5,179 nt of DNA, taken from Pirellulaceae bacterium (GTDB taxonomy: Bacteria; Planctomycetota; Planctomycetia; Pirellulales; Pirellulaceae). The notes under the pieces were generated by a model. That model did not search any database and was not told where the DNA came from. It saw only the letters and a program-made list of their open reading frames with translations. The stretch covers positions 1-5,179 of the forward strand of contig JASLRF010000353.1 in the NCBI GenBank assembly GCA_030744095.1, written 5' to 3'. The position numbers were made by a program, and so were the translations under genes. Below, one piece after another: positions 1 to 5,179 of the stretch; the first letter of the stretch is position 1, and the number at the start of each line of letters is the position of its first letter.

Positions 1-2
1 AC

Positions 3-533
3 GACACGAACGTCATGCCGGTCGTCATCTTGGGACTTGAAGGCACGAACAACTACTATGTTGGCGAAGACAACAACTGGACTGCCGACTACATCCCTGC
101 CTTCGTTCGGAGATATCCGTTTGTCTTCGCCCAGAACGAAAACCAGTTCACGCTTTGCGTCGACGAGGAATGGTCTGGATGCAACCGTGAAGGCAAGGGC
201 CAACGGCTCTTTGACGACGAAGGCGAGCGGACGGAATACTTGAACCGCATGCTGAAGTTCCTCGAAGAATCGCAAGCACACTTCGCTCGCACCCAGGCTT
301 ACTGCAACCGACTGAAGGAGCTCGATTTGCTGGAGCCGATGAAAGCCGACTTCACGTTCCCAGGTGGGGAGCAGAAGTCGTTGGGTGGGTTTATGGCGGT
401 CAGCCGGCAGAAGCTCAAGGATTTGGCGCCGGAGAAGCTGGCTGAACTTGCCAAATCGGACGAGTTGGAGTTGACCTATATCCATCTGCTCTCGATGAAT
501 AACTTCCGTCGAGTCATGGAGCGGGCCTCGTAA
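3..533 (+). CDS. SapC family protein (PF07277), C-terminal part, 5' end outside window
   Basis: The reading frame is open to the left edge, so the ATG at 15 is probably internal. The protein starts as DTNVMPVVILGLEG, which matches an early internal stretch of SapC proteins; these run about 240-250 residues, so some 60 residues lie upstream. Family landmarks, counted from the Met at 15, are YIPAFVRRYPF (26-36), LFDDEGERTEYL (65-76), LLEPM (105-109), the GGF stretch near 124-126 and the C-terminal LTYIHLLSMNNF (about 153-164). No signal peptide or membrane segment is visible in this part. The family is named after a Campylobacter fetus protein linked to the paracrystalline surface layer. It is not the SapC permease of the Sap peptide ABC transporter, a common mislabel. 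Molecular function is poorly known. A terminator 31 bases after the stop makes this the last gene of its transcript. The family call is firm; the role is not. Confidence 0.88.
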   Translation, partial: DTNVMPVVILGLEGTNNYYVGEDNNWTADYIPAFVRRYPFVFAQNENQFTLCVDEEWSGCNREGKGQRLFDDEGERTEYLNRMLKFLEESQAHFARTQAYCNRLKELDLLEPMKADFTFPGGEQKSLGGFMAVSRQKLKDLAPEKLAELAKSDELELTYIHLLSMNNFRRVMERAS

Positions 534-564
534 GGCTTGATTGAGGACAATCGTATCAACGAAG

Positions 565-600
565 CCCTTTCACGGTTTTCCGTGGAAGGGTCTTTTTCTT
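565..600 (+). terminator. Rho-independent terminator of the SapC gene
   Basis: An 11-bp stem pairs CCCTTTCACGG (565-575) with CCGTGGAAGGG (580-590). Ten pairs are Watson-Crick and one is a T-G wobble (570/585); the loop is TTTT. The T-rich tract TCTTTTTCTT follows directly at 591-600. It sits 31 bases after the SapC stop codon and is oriented to end + strand transcription before the convergent peroxidase gene. Confidence 0.88.
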
Positions 601-634
601 TGATAACGGTTCACAGCCAGAGGTCGTGAATGGG

Positions 635-656
635 ATTCTTAATCTTCATTAAGAAT
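635..656. repeat. AT-rich perfect inverted repeat in the convergent intergenic region
   Basis: ATTCTTAAT (635-643) and ATTAAGAAT (648-656) are exact reverse complements around the 4-base spacer CTTC. No T-run follows on either strand, so it is not a typical intrinsic terminator. It lies between the terminators of the two converging genes, in a stretch clearly richer in A+T than its surroundings. The word GATTAAGAA recurs just downstream (about 665-673). Confidence 0.6.
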
Positions 657-668
657 ATGATTAGGATT

Positions 669-700
669 AAGAAAAGGAACAGCCGTGAATGGCTCCGTTC
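669..700 (-). terminator. Rho-independent terminator of the peroxidase gene
   Basis: Read on the - strand, GAAC (700-697), a two-base GG bulge and AGCC (694-691) pair with GGCT (684-681) and GTTC (680-677) around the six-base loop ATTCAC. This gives an eight-pair bulged stem, followed by CTTTTCTT (676-669). It begins 21 bases after the peroxidase stop codon, the expected place. It is weaker than the SapC terminator because of the bulge and the interrupted T-run. Confidence 0.6.
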
Positions 701-721
701 ATTGACAGGCGTCGGACAACG

Positions 722-1798
722 CTATTTGGCGTCTATCGCGTCGGGCAACTGCGATGTCACCCATCGGGTCGATCCAGTCAAGCTTTTAAGGAACGCGACG
801 AGCAGGTCGATCTCTTTGTCGTTGAGATCGAGCGGTACCAGCAGCGCGTCTCGAAACGAGTTTTTGCCACCGCCACGATTATAGAAAGCAACGACTTCGC
901 GCAGCGTGGCGATACTCCCGTCATGCATGTAGGGGGTCGTTCGTGCAATGTCGCGTAGGGTTGGCGTCTTGAAGCGACCACGGTCCTGTTCCCGCTGGGT
1001 CTCCCTGAATCGTCCCAAGTCCAGCGGTTGCTTTCCCCATGAGACGCCGGTGTTGTGATACAGTTCATCGGTGTAATTCTGACCTTGATGGCATTTCCAA
1101 CAACCGCCTCGGCTTTCGAAGATCCAAAGTCCTACGCGTTCATCGGGCGTGAGAGCGGATGCATCGCCTGCCTGAAAGCGGTCGACCTGGCTATCTCCCG
1201 AGAGCAGTGTGCGTTGAAATCCGGCTAGAGCTTTGGCTAGATTCTCCGCAGTGACTTCGCCACCATACGCTTCGCGAAATCGGTTGACATAGGTCGCATC
1301 GGCCTGCAGTCTCAAGACCGCTTCGTCGACGGACGAAGCCAATTCAATCTTGTTTCCGATCGGTTTGAGCGCCTGCTCTTCCAACGATGTGGCTCGGCCA
1401 TCCCAAAAAAAGGATTTCCCATACAGCCGGTTGATCAGCGATGATGTATTGCGCAAGCCCTTCGCGCCGGCTACGCCGATGGCGAGCTGATCATCTGTCG
1501 TAAAGGACCGGGCTGGGTCATGGCAACTGGCGCAGGAAGTCGATCCATCACCTGAGAGGACCGGATCGAAAAACAGACGCCGCCCCAAGCCAACTCGAGC
1601 CTCCGTCAACGCGTTATCTTCGGGAACGTGCCGGACTTTGTTAAGCCCGAGCGGCATTTTGTCGACCAACAGATGCGGTGGCATCCGATCCACGGGCAAT
1701 CGAGGCCGATCTTCACCGACCGACGACGACACCATCCAATTGACAAGAATTGCCACGATCGCAACACGCTGAAGCAACAATACTGCCTCGGCGACCAT
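722..1798 (-). CDS. Di-heme cytochrome c peroxidase / MauG family protein, periplasmic
   Basis: The 358-residue protein is complete. A hydrophobic N-terminus (about 5-27, ending SSSVG) acts as a Sec signal, placing it in the periplasm. Two covalent heme c sites are visible: CASCH at 89-93 and CWKCH at 233-237. Family landmarks include LGRRLFFDPVLSGDG (71-85), FFWDGRA (130-136) with Trp132 as the likely inter-heme electron bridge, EEQALKPIG (140-148), Glu152 in the distal-pocket position, FKTPTLRDIA (276-285) and PYMHDG (289-294). Bacterial members reduce H2O2 with electrons from small c-type cytochromes or use high-valent hemes to oxidise proteins. Where classical peroxidases have a Met ligand to the second heme, this protein appears to have Tyr306 in VAFYNRGG, as in MauG. 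Residues 34-50 hold a small near-repeat, LPVDRMP then LLVDKMP. The start is supported by GGAGG six bases upstream. A dedicated terminator follows the gene. Family certain; substrate unknown. Confidence 0.93.
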   Translation of the reverse strand: MVAEAVLLLQRVAIVAILVNWMVSSSVGEDRPRLPVDRMPPHLLVDKMPLGLNKVRHVPEDNALTEARVGLGRRLFFDPVLSGDGSTSCASCHDPARSFTTDDQLAIGVAGAKGLRNTSSLINRLYGKSFFWDGRATSLEEQALKPIGNKIELASSVDEAVLRLQADATYVNRFREAYGGEVTAENLAKALAGFQRTLLSGDSQVDRFQAGDASALTPDERVGLWIFESRGGCWKCHQGQNYTDELYHNTGVSWGKQPLDLGRFRETQREQDRGRFKTPTLRDIARTTPYMHDGSIATLREVVAFYNRGGGKNSFRDALLVPLDLNDKEIDLLVAFLKSLTGSTRWVTSQLPDAIDAK

Positions 1799-1804
1799 GA
1801 CGAA

Positions 1805-1809
1805 CCTCC
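1805..1809 (-). promoter_or_regulatory. Shine-Dalgarno of the peroxidase gene
   Basis: On the - strand GGAGG (1809-1805) ends six bases before the ATG at 1798-1796. It fixes the start at this ATG rather than at the internal Met22, and keeps the whole signal peptide in the product. Confidence 0.8.
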
Positions 1810-2141
1810 ATTGGATGGCAGATACCTGGATCCTCTATTTTGCGTTAGCGAACGCGAATCACAAGCATCTTGGCGGAAGAAGATGCGCAATTTCGCTGGT
1901 ATTGGGGTCATAGCGAGGTGCCGTTGGCGTATACAGATCACAAATGGCCTGCCTGTGACCACGTTGAAGTCAATAGGTTGCAACCCTGGATCTTGGCAGA
2001 GCAATTGACCGAGAAACGACGTCCGGCCAGCATTCGGTTGACCTGACGCTGCACGAATGTCACGATAAACGGCAGCAGAGTTTGGTTCTTTCCGATGTTC
2101 ATCGACGGGAACTTCATCAGTCCATCGTTTCCCGTCCTGAC

Positions 2142-2149
2142 AAGGAGGA
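2142..2149 (+). promoter_or_regulatory. Shine-Dalgarno that decides the GTG start of the lipoprotein
   Basis: AAGGAGGA lies six bases before the GTG at 2156, near-ideal spacing. An ATG at 2151 is closer to the Shine-Dalgarno but is in another frame and meets TGA after one sense codon (ATG CCG TGA), so GTG is the functional start. Confidence 0.85.
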
Positions 2150-2155
2150 TATGCC

Positions 2156-2749
2156 GTGAAATTTGCCCGTTTCATGCTCTCAAGTATGCTCATCACTCTC
2201 GTCGTGCTGGCGATGGGAGGCTGCGATAATGCTAAACTGAAATCGCTCGCTGACAAAGCAAGAAATGCAGCGACGAAGGGCACGGAGTCCATCAAAGAAA
2301 AGGTGACCGATCAAGTTGACTCTGCCAGTACCGAAGTTCAAGAGACGTTACAGATGGCGGGGGAAATCACCTTGACTTTGGATTCACCAATTGAAACGAA
2401 TGCGTGTTACGCGCGATTTGTCGAGCAGGGATCAAAACGACCGACGGTCTTCGAGCTTCGTAGTTACAGTTCGCCGGACAAGGAAGAGTTCCCCGCGGTA
2501 TTCTTTCACTCACAAATCCGTGCCACGACCGCTGCCGAATTGTCCGGCCAGGTTGTCTCAGGTCGGTTGTTTGTCCAACCGGTTGCCGATGGTCCCACTT
2601 GGTATAGCCTAGCGAGCAGCCCCGTCGAATTGAGAATCACGAGCATCGAAGACAGACTGCTCACGGCCGAGATTGTCAGTGCGTCGCTGCAAAACACGCA
2701 AACAGGCGCGTCGACCGATGTGACCGGGTCGTTTAACGCCGTACGATAA
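2156..2749 (+). CDS. Putative lipoprotein of unknown function
   Basis: The 197-residue protein begins MKFARF, followed by a hydrophobic stretch (7-20) and a lipobox-like MGGC with Cys23 as the expected lipidated residue; Met at -3 is less usual than Leu. Asp24 follows the Cys, which in E. coli favours inner-membrane retention; whether that rule holds here is unknown. Residues about 26-66 are charged, Ala/Lys/Glu-rich and likely a helix or short coiled coil. Residues about 69-195 look beta-rich, with a candidate strand at ITLTL (71-75) and a C-terminal stretch rich in Thr, Ser and small residues. Cys84 is the only Cys after the lipidated one. No catalytic motif or known domain was recognised. 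It is probably the first gene of a two-gene + strand unit with the secreted protein 107 bases downstream. The stop codon lies inside the first unit of a tandem repeat. Export and lipidation are inferred; function unknown. Confidence 0.8.
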   Translation: MKFARFMLSSMLITLVVLAMGGCDNAKLKSLADKARNAATKGTESIKEKVTDQVDSASTEVQETLQMAGEITLTLDSPIETNACYARFVEQGSKRPTVFELRSYSSPDKEEFPAVFFHSQIRATTAAELSGQVVSGRLFVQPVADGPTWYSLASSPVELRITSIEDRLLTAEIVSASLQNTQTGASTDVTGSFNAVR

Positions 2750-2801
2750 TAACGCTGTACGATGATAGCGTCGTGCAACAACAGCGCCACGCAACAATGG
2801 C
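2738..2801. repeat. Tandem array of four 16-base units differing only by transitions
   Basis: The units are GCCGTACGATAATAAC (2738-2753), GCTGTACGATGATAGC (2754-2769), GTCGTGCAACAACAGC (2770-2785) and GCCACGCAACAATGGC (2786-2801). All four share one purine/pyrimidine pattern, RYYRYRYRRYRRYRRY, at every position; each difference is A/G or C/T. A following 16-mer (2802-2817) matches only in part. Individual units can fold: the second gives a 7-bp stem with one G-T wobble (2752-2758 with 2765-2771), and the fourth gives a 5-bp CGCCA/TGGCG stem (2785-2789 with 2798-2802). The stems of the first and third are interrupted. The array overlaps the last codons and stop of the lipoprotein gene and fills about half of the space before the next gene. 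Function unknown. Confidence 0.82.
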
Positions 2802-2856
2802 GATAGGCAACCAACGTTGCGGTGGTTTTCGCCTCGAATACAAGCGAGTCAAATCC

Positions 2857-4734
2857 ATGTTCGATCTGCGTCATCCAACACGCCTGTTTTGTGTCACGTC
2901 CTTGCTGACACTTTGCATCGTTGCCCACAGCGGCCTGGTCCGGGCGAATCCAAGCAACAAGGATTTCGACGACGGCATCGCAGTCCACGGAAAAGCCTAC
3001 GCCGGGGCATTAGCCAAACAGGCTCAAGGACTCTACGAAACGGCAAATGCGGAGATCATCGAGTTTACCAAATCCGTAAAGGCGAACAGGATTGGCCGCT
3101 TGGGCTGGAAGCCGCTCGGTCAAAACGATGTGAGGCTTGCCCAGATGCTGCGACTTGGCAGCCAATTGGAATTGCTGGGCGAAACCGCTGGGCTCGACTA
3201 TCGTATGCGTGCCGCATCTCTGCTAGACACCAGCAGTGACATCATTAACGTGTTCCGCGCCGCTCCGGAGGCACAGAAGCAACTGGATCAGGTCCGATTG
3301 TCGCTTAGAAAGCAGGAACCTGTCCGCATCCGCGAAGTCGAAAAACTCACAAAGATGGCCAACGAGGGCAAGTGGGAGGCCGCCGAGACGGAAATGTATC
3401 GTTTTCTTGACCAGCTCGGAGTCGCCACGGCATGTCTCTTCAACCAGGAACAGAATCTGATCTATGGTCCCTTTGGCGAAGTCCGCTCTGCCATCGATTC
3501 CGCGATGCATCGAGCTCGCGCCGTCAAAGCCAAGCAGTTGTTGACACAACGTCGGCAGGCCGAAACGCCGGACTTTGCCGGTGTGCTTCGTGAAGCGCAG
3601 GCAGCCGCGGCGTCGTTGGCAACTTCCGGGATGGTTTCCGTTGATGGTGCGACCATCACGGGGCCGGAGGCCATTGCGAAGTTTGGCGAGCGATGGGCGG
3701 AGGCTCAGGTCCGAACAATCCGCTGCCGGACGCTGGATTGGCTCCTTGCCGCTTCCACTGAGATGTATGGTCCGGGTGGCGGTTATCCGGGCGGTAGTCA
3801 GAGCACCAGCCAAATCGTCAGTGAGTTTGCCACATTCAACAACGCAATGATGCAAGCATTGGCACGACTAATCGAAGCCGATGCCAATCGAGTGACTGGC
3901 CCCGACGCAGTGCGTTTGTACGTTGAATACTTGCAAGCCTGTGCTCCGCTGATCCACCGTTCGGCCAATCAGAGCTTGGCACCAGTGATCAATCCTGCCC
4001 TGCAAGGGCTGGCCAGCCGCGCCCCTCAGTTGCCCCTTGAAATTGCCGCTTATGCAGAAGGCACGGCCGACCTTCTACGTTGGCGCGGACGTGTCGCCCG
4101 TGGTCTGGCCGTTGCCCGTGCTGCGGAGTTTCCGTCGATTGACAGTCTGATGTTCGAAACGACGCGCAGTGACAAAGTCTACACCGGTTTGTATCCCAAG
4201 CCCGATCAACCTTCCAATCCGAGCGAGGCCACGCTGCTGGCCTCGGCGCCGGAAGTCATGCCACGTCCGATTGAGCGGCTGCAAGGCAAGCCGGCGCAGG
4301 CCCTGGACATCGTGCGGTTGGGGAACGAAGGGCCAGCGGCGATCGCGCGTTACCACGTGCGTAGTTACGCCAACATACCCGCGCCCCTGGATCTGGCCGC
4401 GGAAACTGACGCGCTCAAGTTTGACCTGATGGTTGGCGACAATCTGCCCGCTATTTCGATGTTGGCTGCCGTCGCGGTTGATTCAGCCGAGCGGGGAGAT
4501 TTGGCCGCTGTCGGAGGCACGATCACCAACCAATATCTCGAATCGCTGACGACACGATTCGCCGCGCTGCCCACCGCCGCCAGCATCCTGACACCTTTGG
4601 GTTTAATTCCTCGGGAACAATCCCAGCATAGTAACAAGGACCAGGTCCTGATGCGGTTCGATTTGACACCGAATTGGGCGCAACATGACTTCTTCTTCGT
4701 CGAATTCTCGCCTTCAGAAACTTCGACGGAATAG
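2857..4734 (+). CDS. Secreted, mainly helical protein of unknown function
   Basis: The frame can be read from a GTG at 2773, but I place the start at the ATG at 2857. From there the 625-residue product has a clean signal peptide: basic MFDLRHPTR, a hydrophobic core at about 11-23 and a VRA cleavage site after residue 30. The upstream alternative would bury this signal 28 residues in and would start inside the tandem repeat. Only a weak Shine-Dalgarno, AAGCGAG, precedes the ATG. The mature protein looks helical and Ala/Leu/Arg-rich through about 430, interrupted by a flexible Gly/Pro segment (YGPGGGYPGG, 304-313). A more mixed region follows, and it ends with LMRFDLTPNW and the aromatic DFFFVEF (611-617), probably beta strands. 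No transmembrane segment, heme site or known catalytic motif was recognised. Its position behind the lipoprotein gene suggests a shared envelope role, which is inference. Confidence 0.8.
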   Translation: MFDLRHPTRLFCVTSLLTLCIVAHSGLVRANPSNKDFDDGIAVHGKAYAGALAKQAQGLYETANAEIIEFTKSVKANRIGRLGWKPLGQNDVRLAQMLRLGSQLELLGETAGLDYRMRAASLLDTSSDIINVFRAAPEAQKQLDQVRLSLRKQEPVRIREVEKLTKMANEGKWEAAETEMYRFLDQLGVATACLFNQEQNLIYGPFGEVRSAIDSAMHRARAVKAKQLLTQRRQAETPDFAGVLREAQAAAASLATSGMVSVDGATITGPEAIAKFGERWAEAQVRTIRCRTLDWLLAASTEMYGPGGGYPGGSQSTSQIVSEFATFNNAMMQALARLIEADANRVTGPDAVRLYVEYLQACAPLIHRSANQSLAPVINPALQGLASRAPQLPLEIAAYAEGTADLLRWRGRVARGLAVARAAEFPSIDSLMFETTRSDKVYTGLYPKPDQPSNPSEATLLASAPEVMPRPIERLQGKPAQALDIVRLGNEGPAAIARYHVRSYANIPAPLDLAAETDALKFDLMVGDNLPAISMLAAVAVDSAERGDLAAVGGTITNQYLESLTTRFAALPTAASILTPLGLIPREQSQHSNKDQVLMRFDLTPNWAQHDFFFVEFSPSETSTE

Positions 4735-4927
4735 ACACGTTATGCGGCTTATACGTCCCGGGTGGTATGGCGGATCGACGCAGCATAGGAAAGCGTTAGA
4801 GTATTTGCTGGTCGATAGTCGATGTAATTGAATGTCAGTGATGGACAACTGGCTTGCCGGCACATTGCTTGTGGCGCACCGACGGTTTGTAACCATGGAT
4901 CGGGCTGTTATTCATAACATCTGATTC
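4735..4927. other. 193-base gap before the right-edge gene
   Basis: No clear terminator for the preceding gene is visible: no GC-rich stem is followed by a T-run. A 30-codon reading frame (4832-4924, starting MSVMDNWLAG) ends three bases before the next start, but it has no Shine-Dalgarno and no recognisable product. A near-palindrome lies at 4906-4919. TTGTAA at 4887-4892 could be a -35 box, but the hexamer 17 bases downstream (ATTCAT) is a poor -10. Confidence 0.4.
4906..4919. promoter_or_regulatory. Palindrome just upstream of the last gene, possible operator
   Basis: TGTTAT and ATAACA are perfect 6-base inverted arms separated by TC. The site ends eight bases before the GTG at 4928, where a Shine-Dalgarno would be expected and none is seen. 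It could bind a dimeric regulator or form a small hairpin. TAACAT at 4915-4920 inside it resembles a -10 box, which would place the transcript start close to the GTG. The site is short and could be chance. Confidence 0.35.
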
Positions 4928-5179
4928 GTGGCGGACACCGTGCGTAATAGCAACCCCAGCTATCTCAAGCTCCATGTTGAAAACAACACTGAGCCGTCGT
5001 CCGATTCGGCCGTTGTGCCTGGCCTGGAGAGTTTTTGTCGTGCCTTCGAAGACATAACCGGCTGGTCGCTCCGCAAGGCTGGTGCTACGACGAGCAATCT
5101 CTCGCAGACCTCCGACTATCTGCTTCCCGCTACCGGAGATGACTGCGGGTTCGTACTCAAACCAGCCAGTCAGCCGACC
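4928..5179 (+). CDS. N-terminal fragment, possible SpoIIE/PP2C-type phosphatase or related regulator
   Basis: An open frame of 84 codons runs from a GTG to the right edge; an in-frame TGA at 4922-4924 bounds it upstream. The fragment has no signal peptide or membrane segment, so the protein is probably cytoplasmic. The stretch LESFCRAFEDITGWSLR (about 39-55) resembles the start of planctomycete proteins in which a short 'FCRAFEQATGW'-like segment precedes a SpoIIE/PP2C serine phosphatase domain. That is a recollection of family style; the catalytic region is beyond the window. No Shine-Dalgarno is visible before GTG 4928, and another in-frame GTG at 4940 is equally bare, so the start is uncertain by a few codons. 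That the frame is coding is likely; the phosphatase call is tentative. Confidence 0.5.
   Translation, partial: MADTVRNSNPSYLKLHVENNTEPSSDSAVVPGLESFCRAFEDITGWSLRKAGATTSNLSQTSDYLLPATGDDCGFVLKPASQPT

Larger units (their letters stand above)
1799..2155. other. 357-base divergent control region between peroxidase and lipoprotein genes
   Basis: No convincing gene lies here; open frames crossing it are antisense to the peroxidase and lack family resemblance. It should hold both promoters. Weak candidates only are visible. For the - strand, TTGTGA (1864-1859) and CAAAAT (1842-1837) are 16 bases apart. For the + strand, TTGACC (2038-2043) has only poor -10 boxes around 2062-2069. Two short hairpins lie near the peroxidase start: GCGTT/AACGC (1842-1846 and 1851-1855) and GCATCTT/AAGATGC (1865-1871 and 1880-1886). 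A 10-base palindrome GGTTGCAACC sits at 1976-1985. TCACA (1938-1942) and TGTGA (1954-1958) form a loose inverted pair. None of these matches a named operator. Confidence 0.45.

Noticed and set aside
1938..1958. CRP-like half sites TCACA and TGTGA
   Set aside because: The half sites are in the reverse order and 11 bases apart, unlike TGTGA-N6-TCACA, so no CRP site is claimed.
1976..1985. Palindrome GGTTGCAACC as an operator
   Set aside because: A 10-base palindrome is expected several times by chance in a window this long, and nothing else supports a binding site.
1628..2008. 126-codon + strand frame antisense to the peroxidase 5' end
   Set aside because: It is largely antisense to a confident gene and its product resembles nothing known; the part in the intergenic region shows no coding character.
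1606..2295. 229-codon open frame on the - strand across the peroxidase start and lipoprotein start
   Set aside because: It overlaps two well-supported genes in other frames, has no recognisable domain and a composition rich in Arg, Cys and Trp typical of a shadow frame.
2738..2817. The tandem units as a CRISPR array
   Set aside because: Units are 16 bases, contiguous, without unique spacers and with no cas genes nearby.
2773..2856. Upstream GTG start giving a 28-residue extension of the secreted protein
   Set aside because: The extension starts inside the repeat array and would move the clean signal peptide inward; the ATG at 2857 explains the N-terminus better.
2506..2988. 160-codon - strand frame crossing the tandem repeat
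   Set aside because: It is antisense to the lipoprotein and secreted-protein genes; its apparent periodic residues come from the 16-base repeat, whose period is not a codon multiple.
3223..3855. 210-codon - strand frame inside the secreted-protein gene
   Set aside because: It is fully antisense to a gene with a signal peptide and coherent composition; it is a by-product of codon bias.

Overview
The window reads as chromosomal DNA of a Gram-negative, moderately GC-rich bacterium. Sec-exported and lipidated proteins, a periplasmic di-heme c-type peroxidase and the style of the secreted unknown proteins all fit that. The N-terminal signature of the last gene and the large secreted helical protein recall Planctomycetes (Pirellulaceae such as Rhodopirellula). 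This taxonomic guess rests on remembered family resemblance only.

Layout. (1) Bases 3-533, + strand: the C-terminal three quarters of a SapC-family protein (PF07277), cut by the left edge and followed by a strong intrinsic terminator (565-600). (2) Bases 534-721: a convergent intergenic region holding that terminator, an AT-rich perfect inverted repeat and a second terminator for the opposite strand. (3) Bases 722-1798, - strand: a complete di-heme cytochrome c peroxidase/MauG-family gene with signal peptide, two CXXCH heme sites and a good Shine-Dalgarno. (4) Bases 1799-2155: a 357-base divergent control region. (5) Bases 2156-2749, + strand: a lipoprotein of unknown function with a GTG start and strong Shine-Dalgarno. 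(6) Bases 2738-2801: four tandem 16-base units, the first straddling the lipoprotein stop codon, that differ from each other only by transitions. (7) Bases 2857-4734, + strand: a 625-residue secreted, mostly helical protein of unknown function. (8) Bases 4735-4927: a 193-base gap with a short palindrome at its end. (9) Bases 4928-5179, + strand: the first 84 residues of a protein that runs off the right edge, perhaps a planctomycete SpoIIE/PP2C-type phosphatase or related regulator.

How the parts may work together. The lipoprotein and the secreted protein are co-directional with about 107 bases between them, and may be co-transcribed as a cell-envelope pair. The peroxidase is transcribed divergently from the same control region, so common regulation is possible but not shown. 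SapC is separated from everything else by two terminators. No RNA gene, transposase, CRISPR array or tRNA was seen. The least explained feature is the 16-base transition-only repeat.
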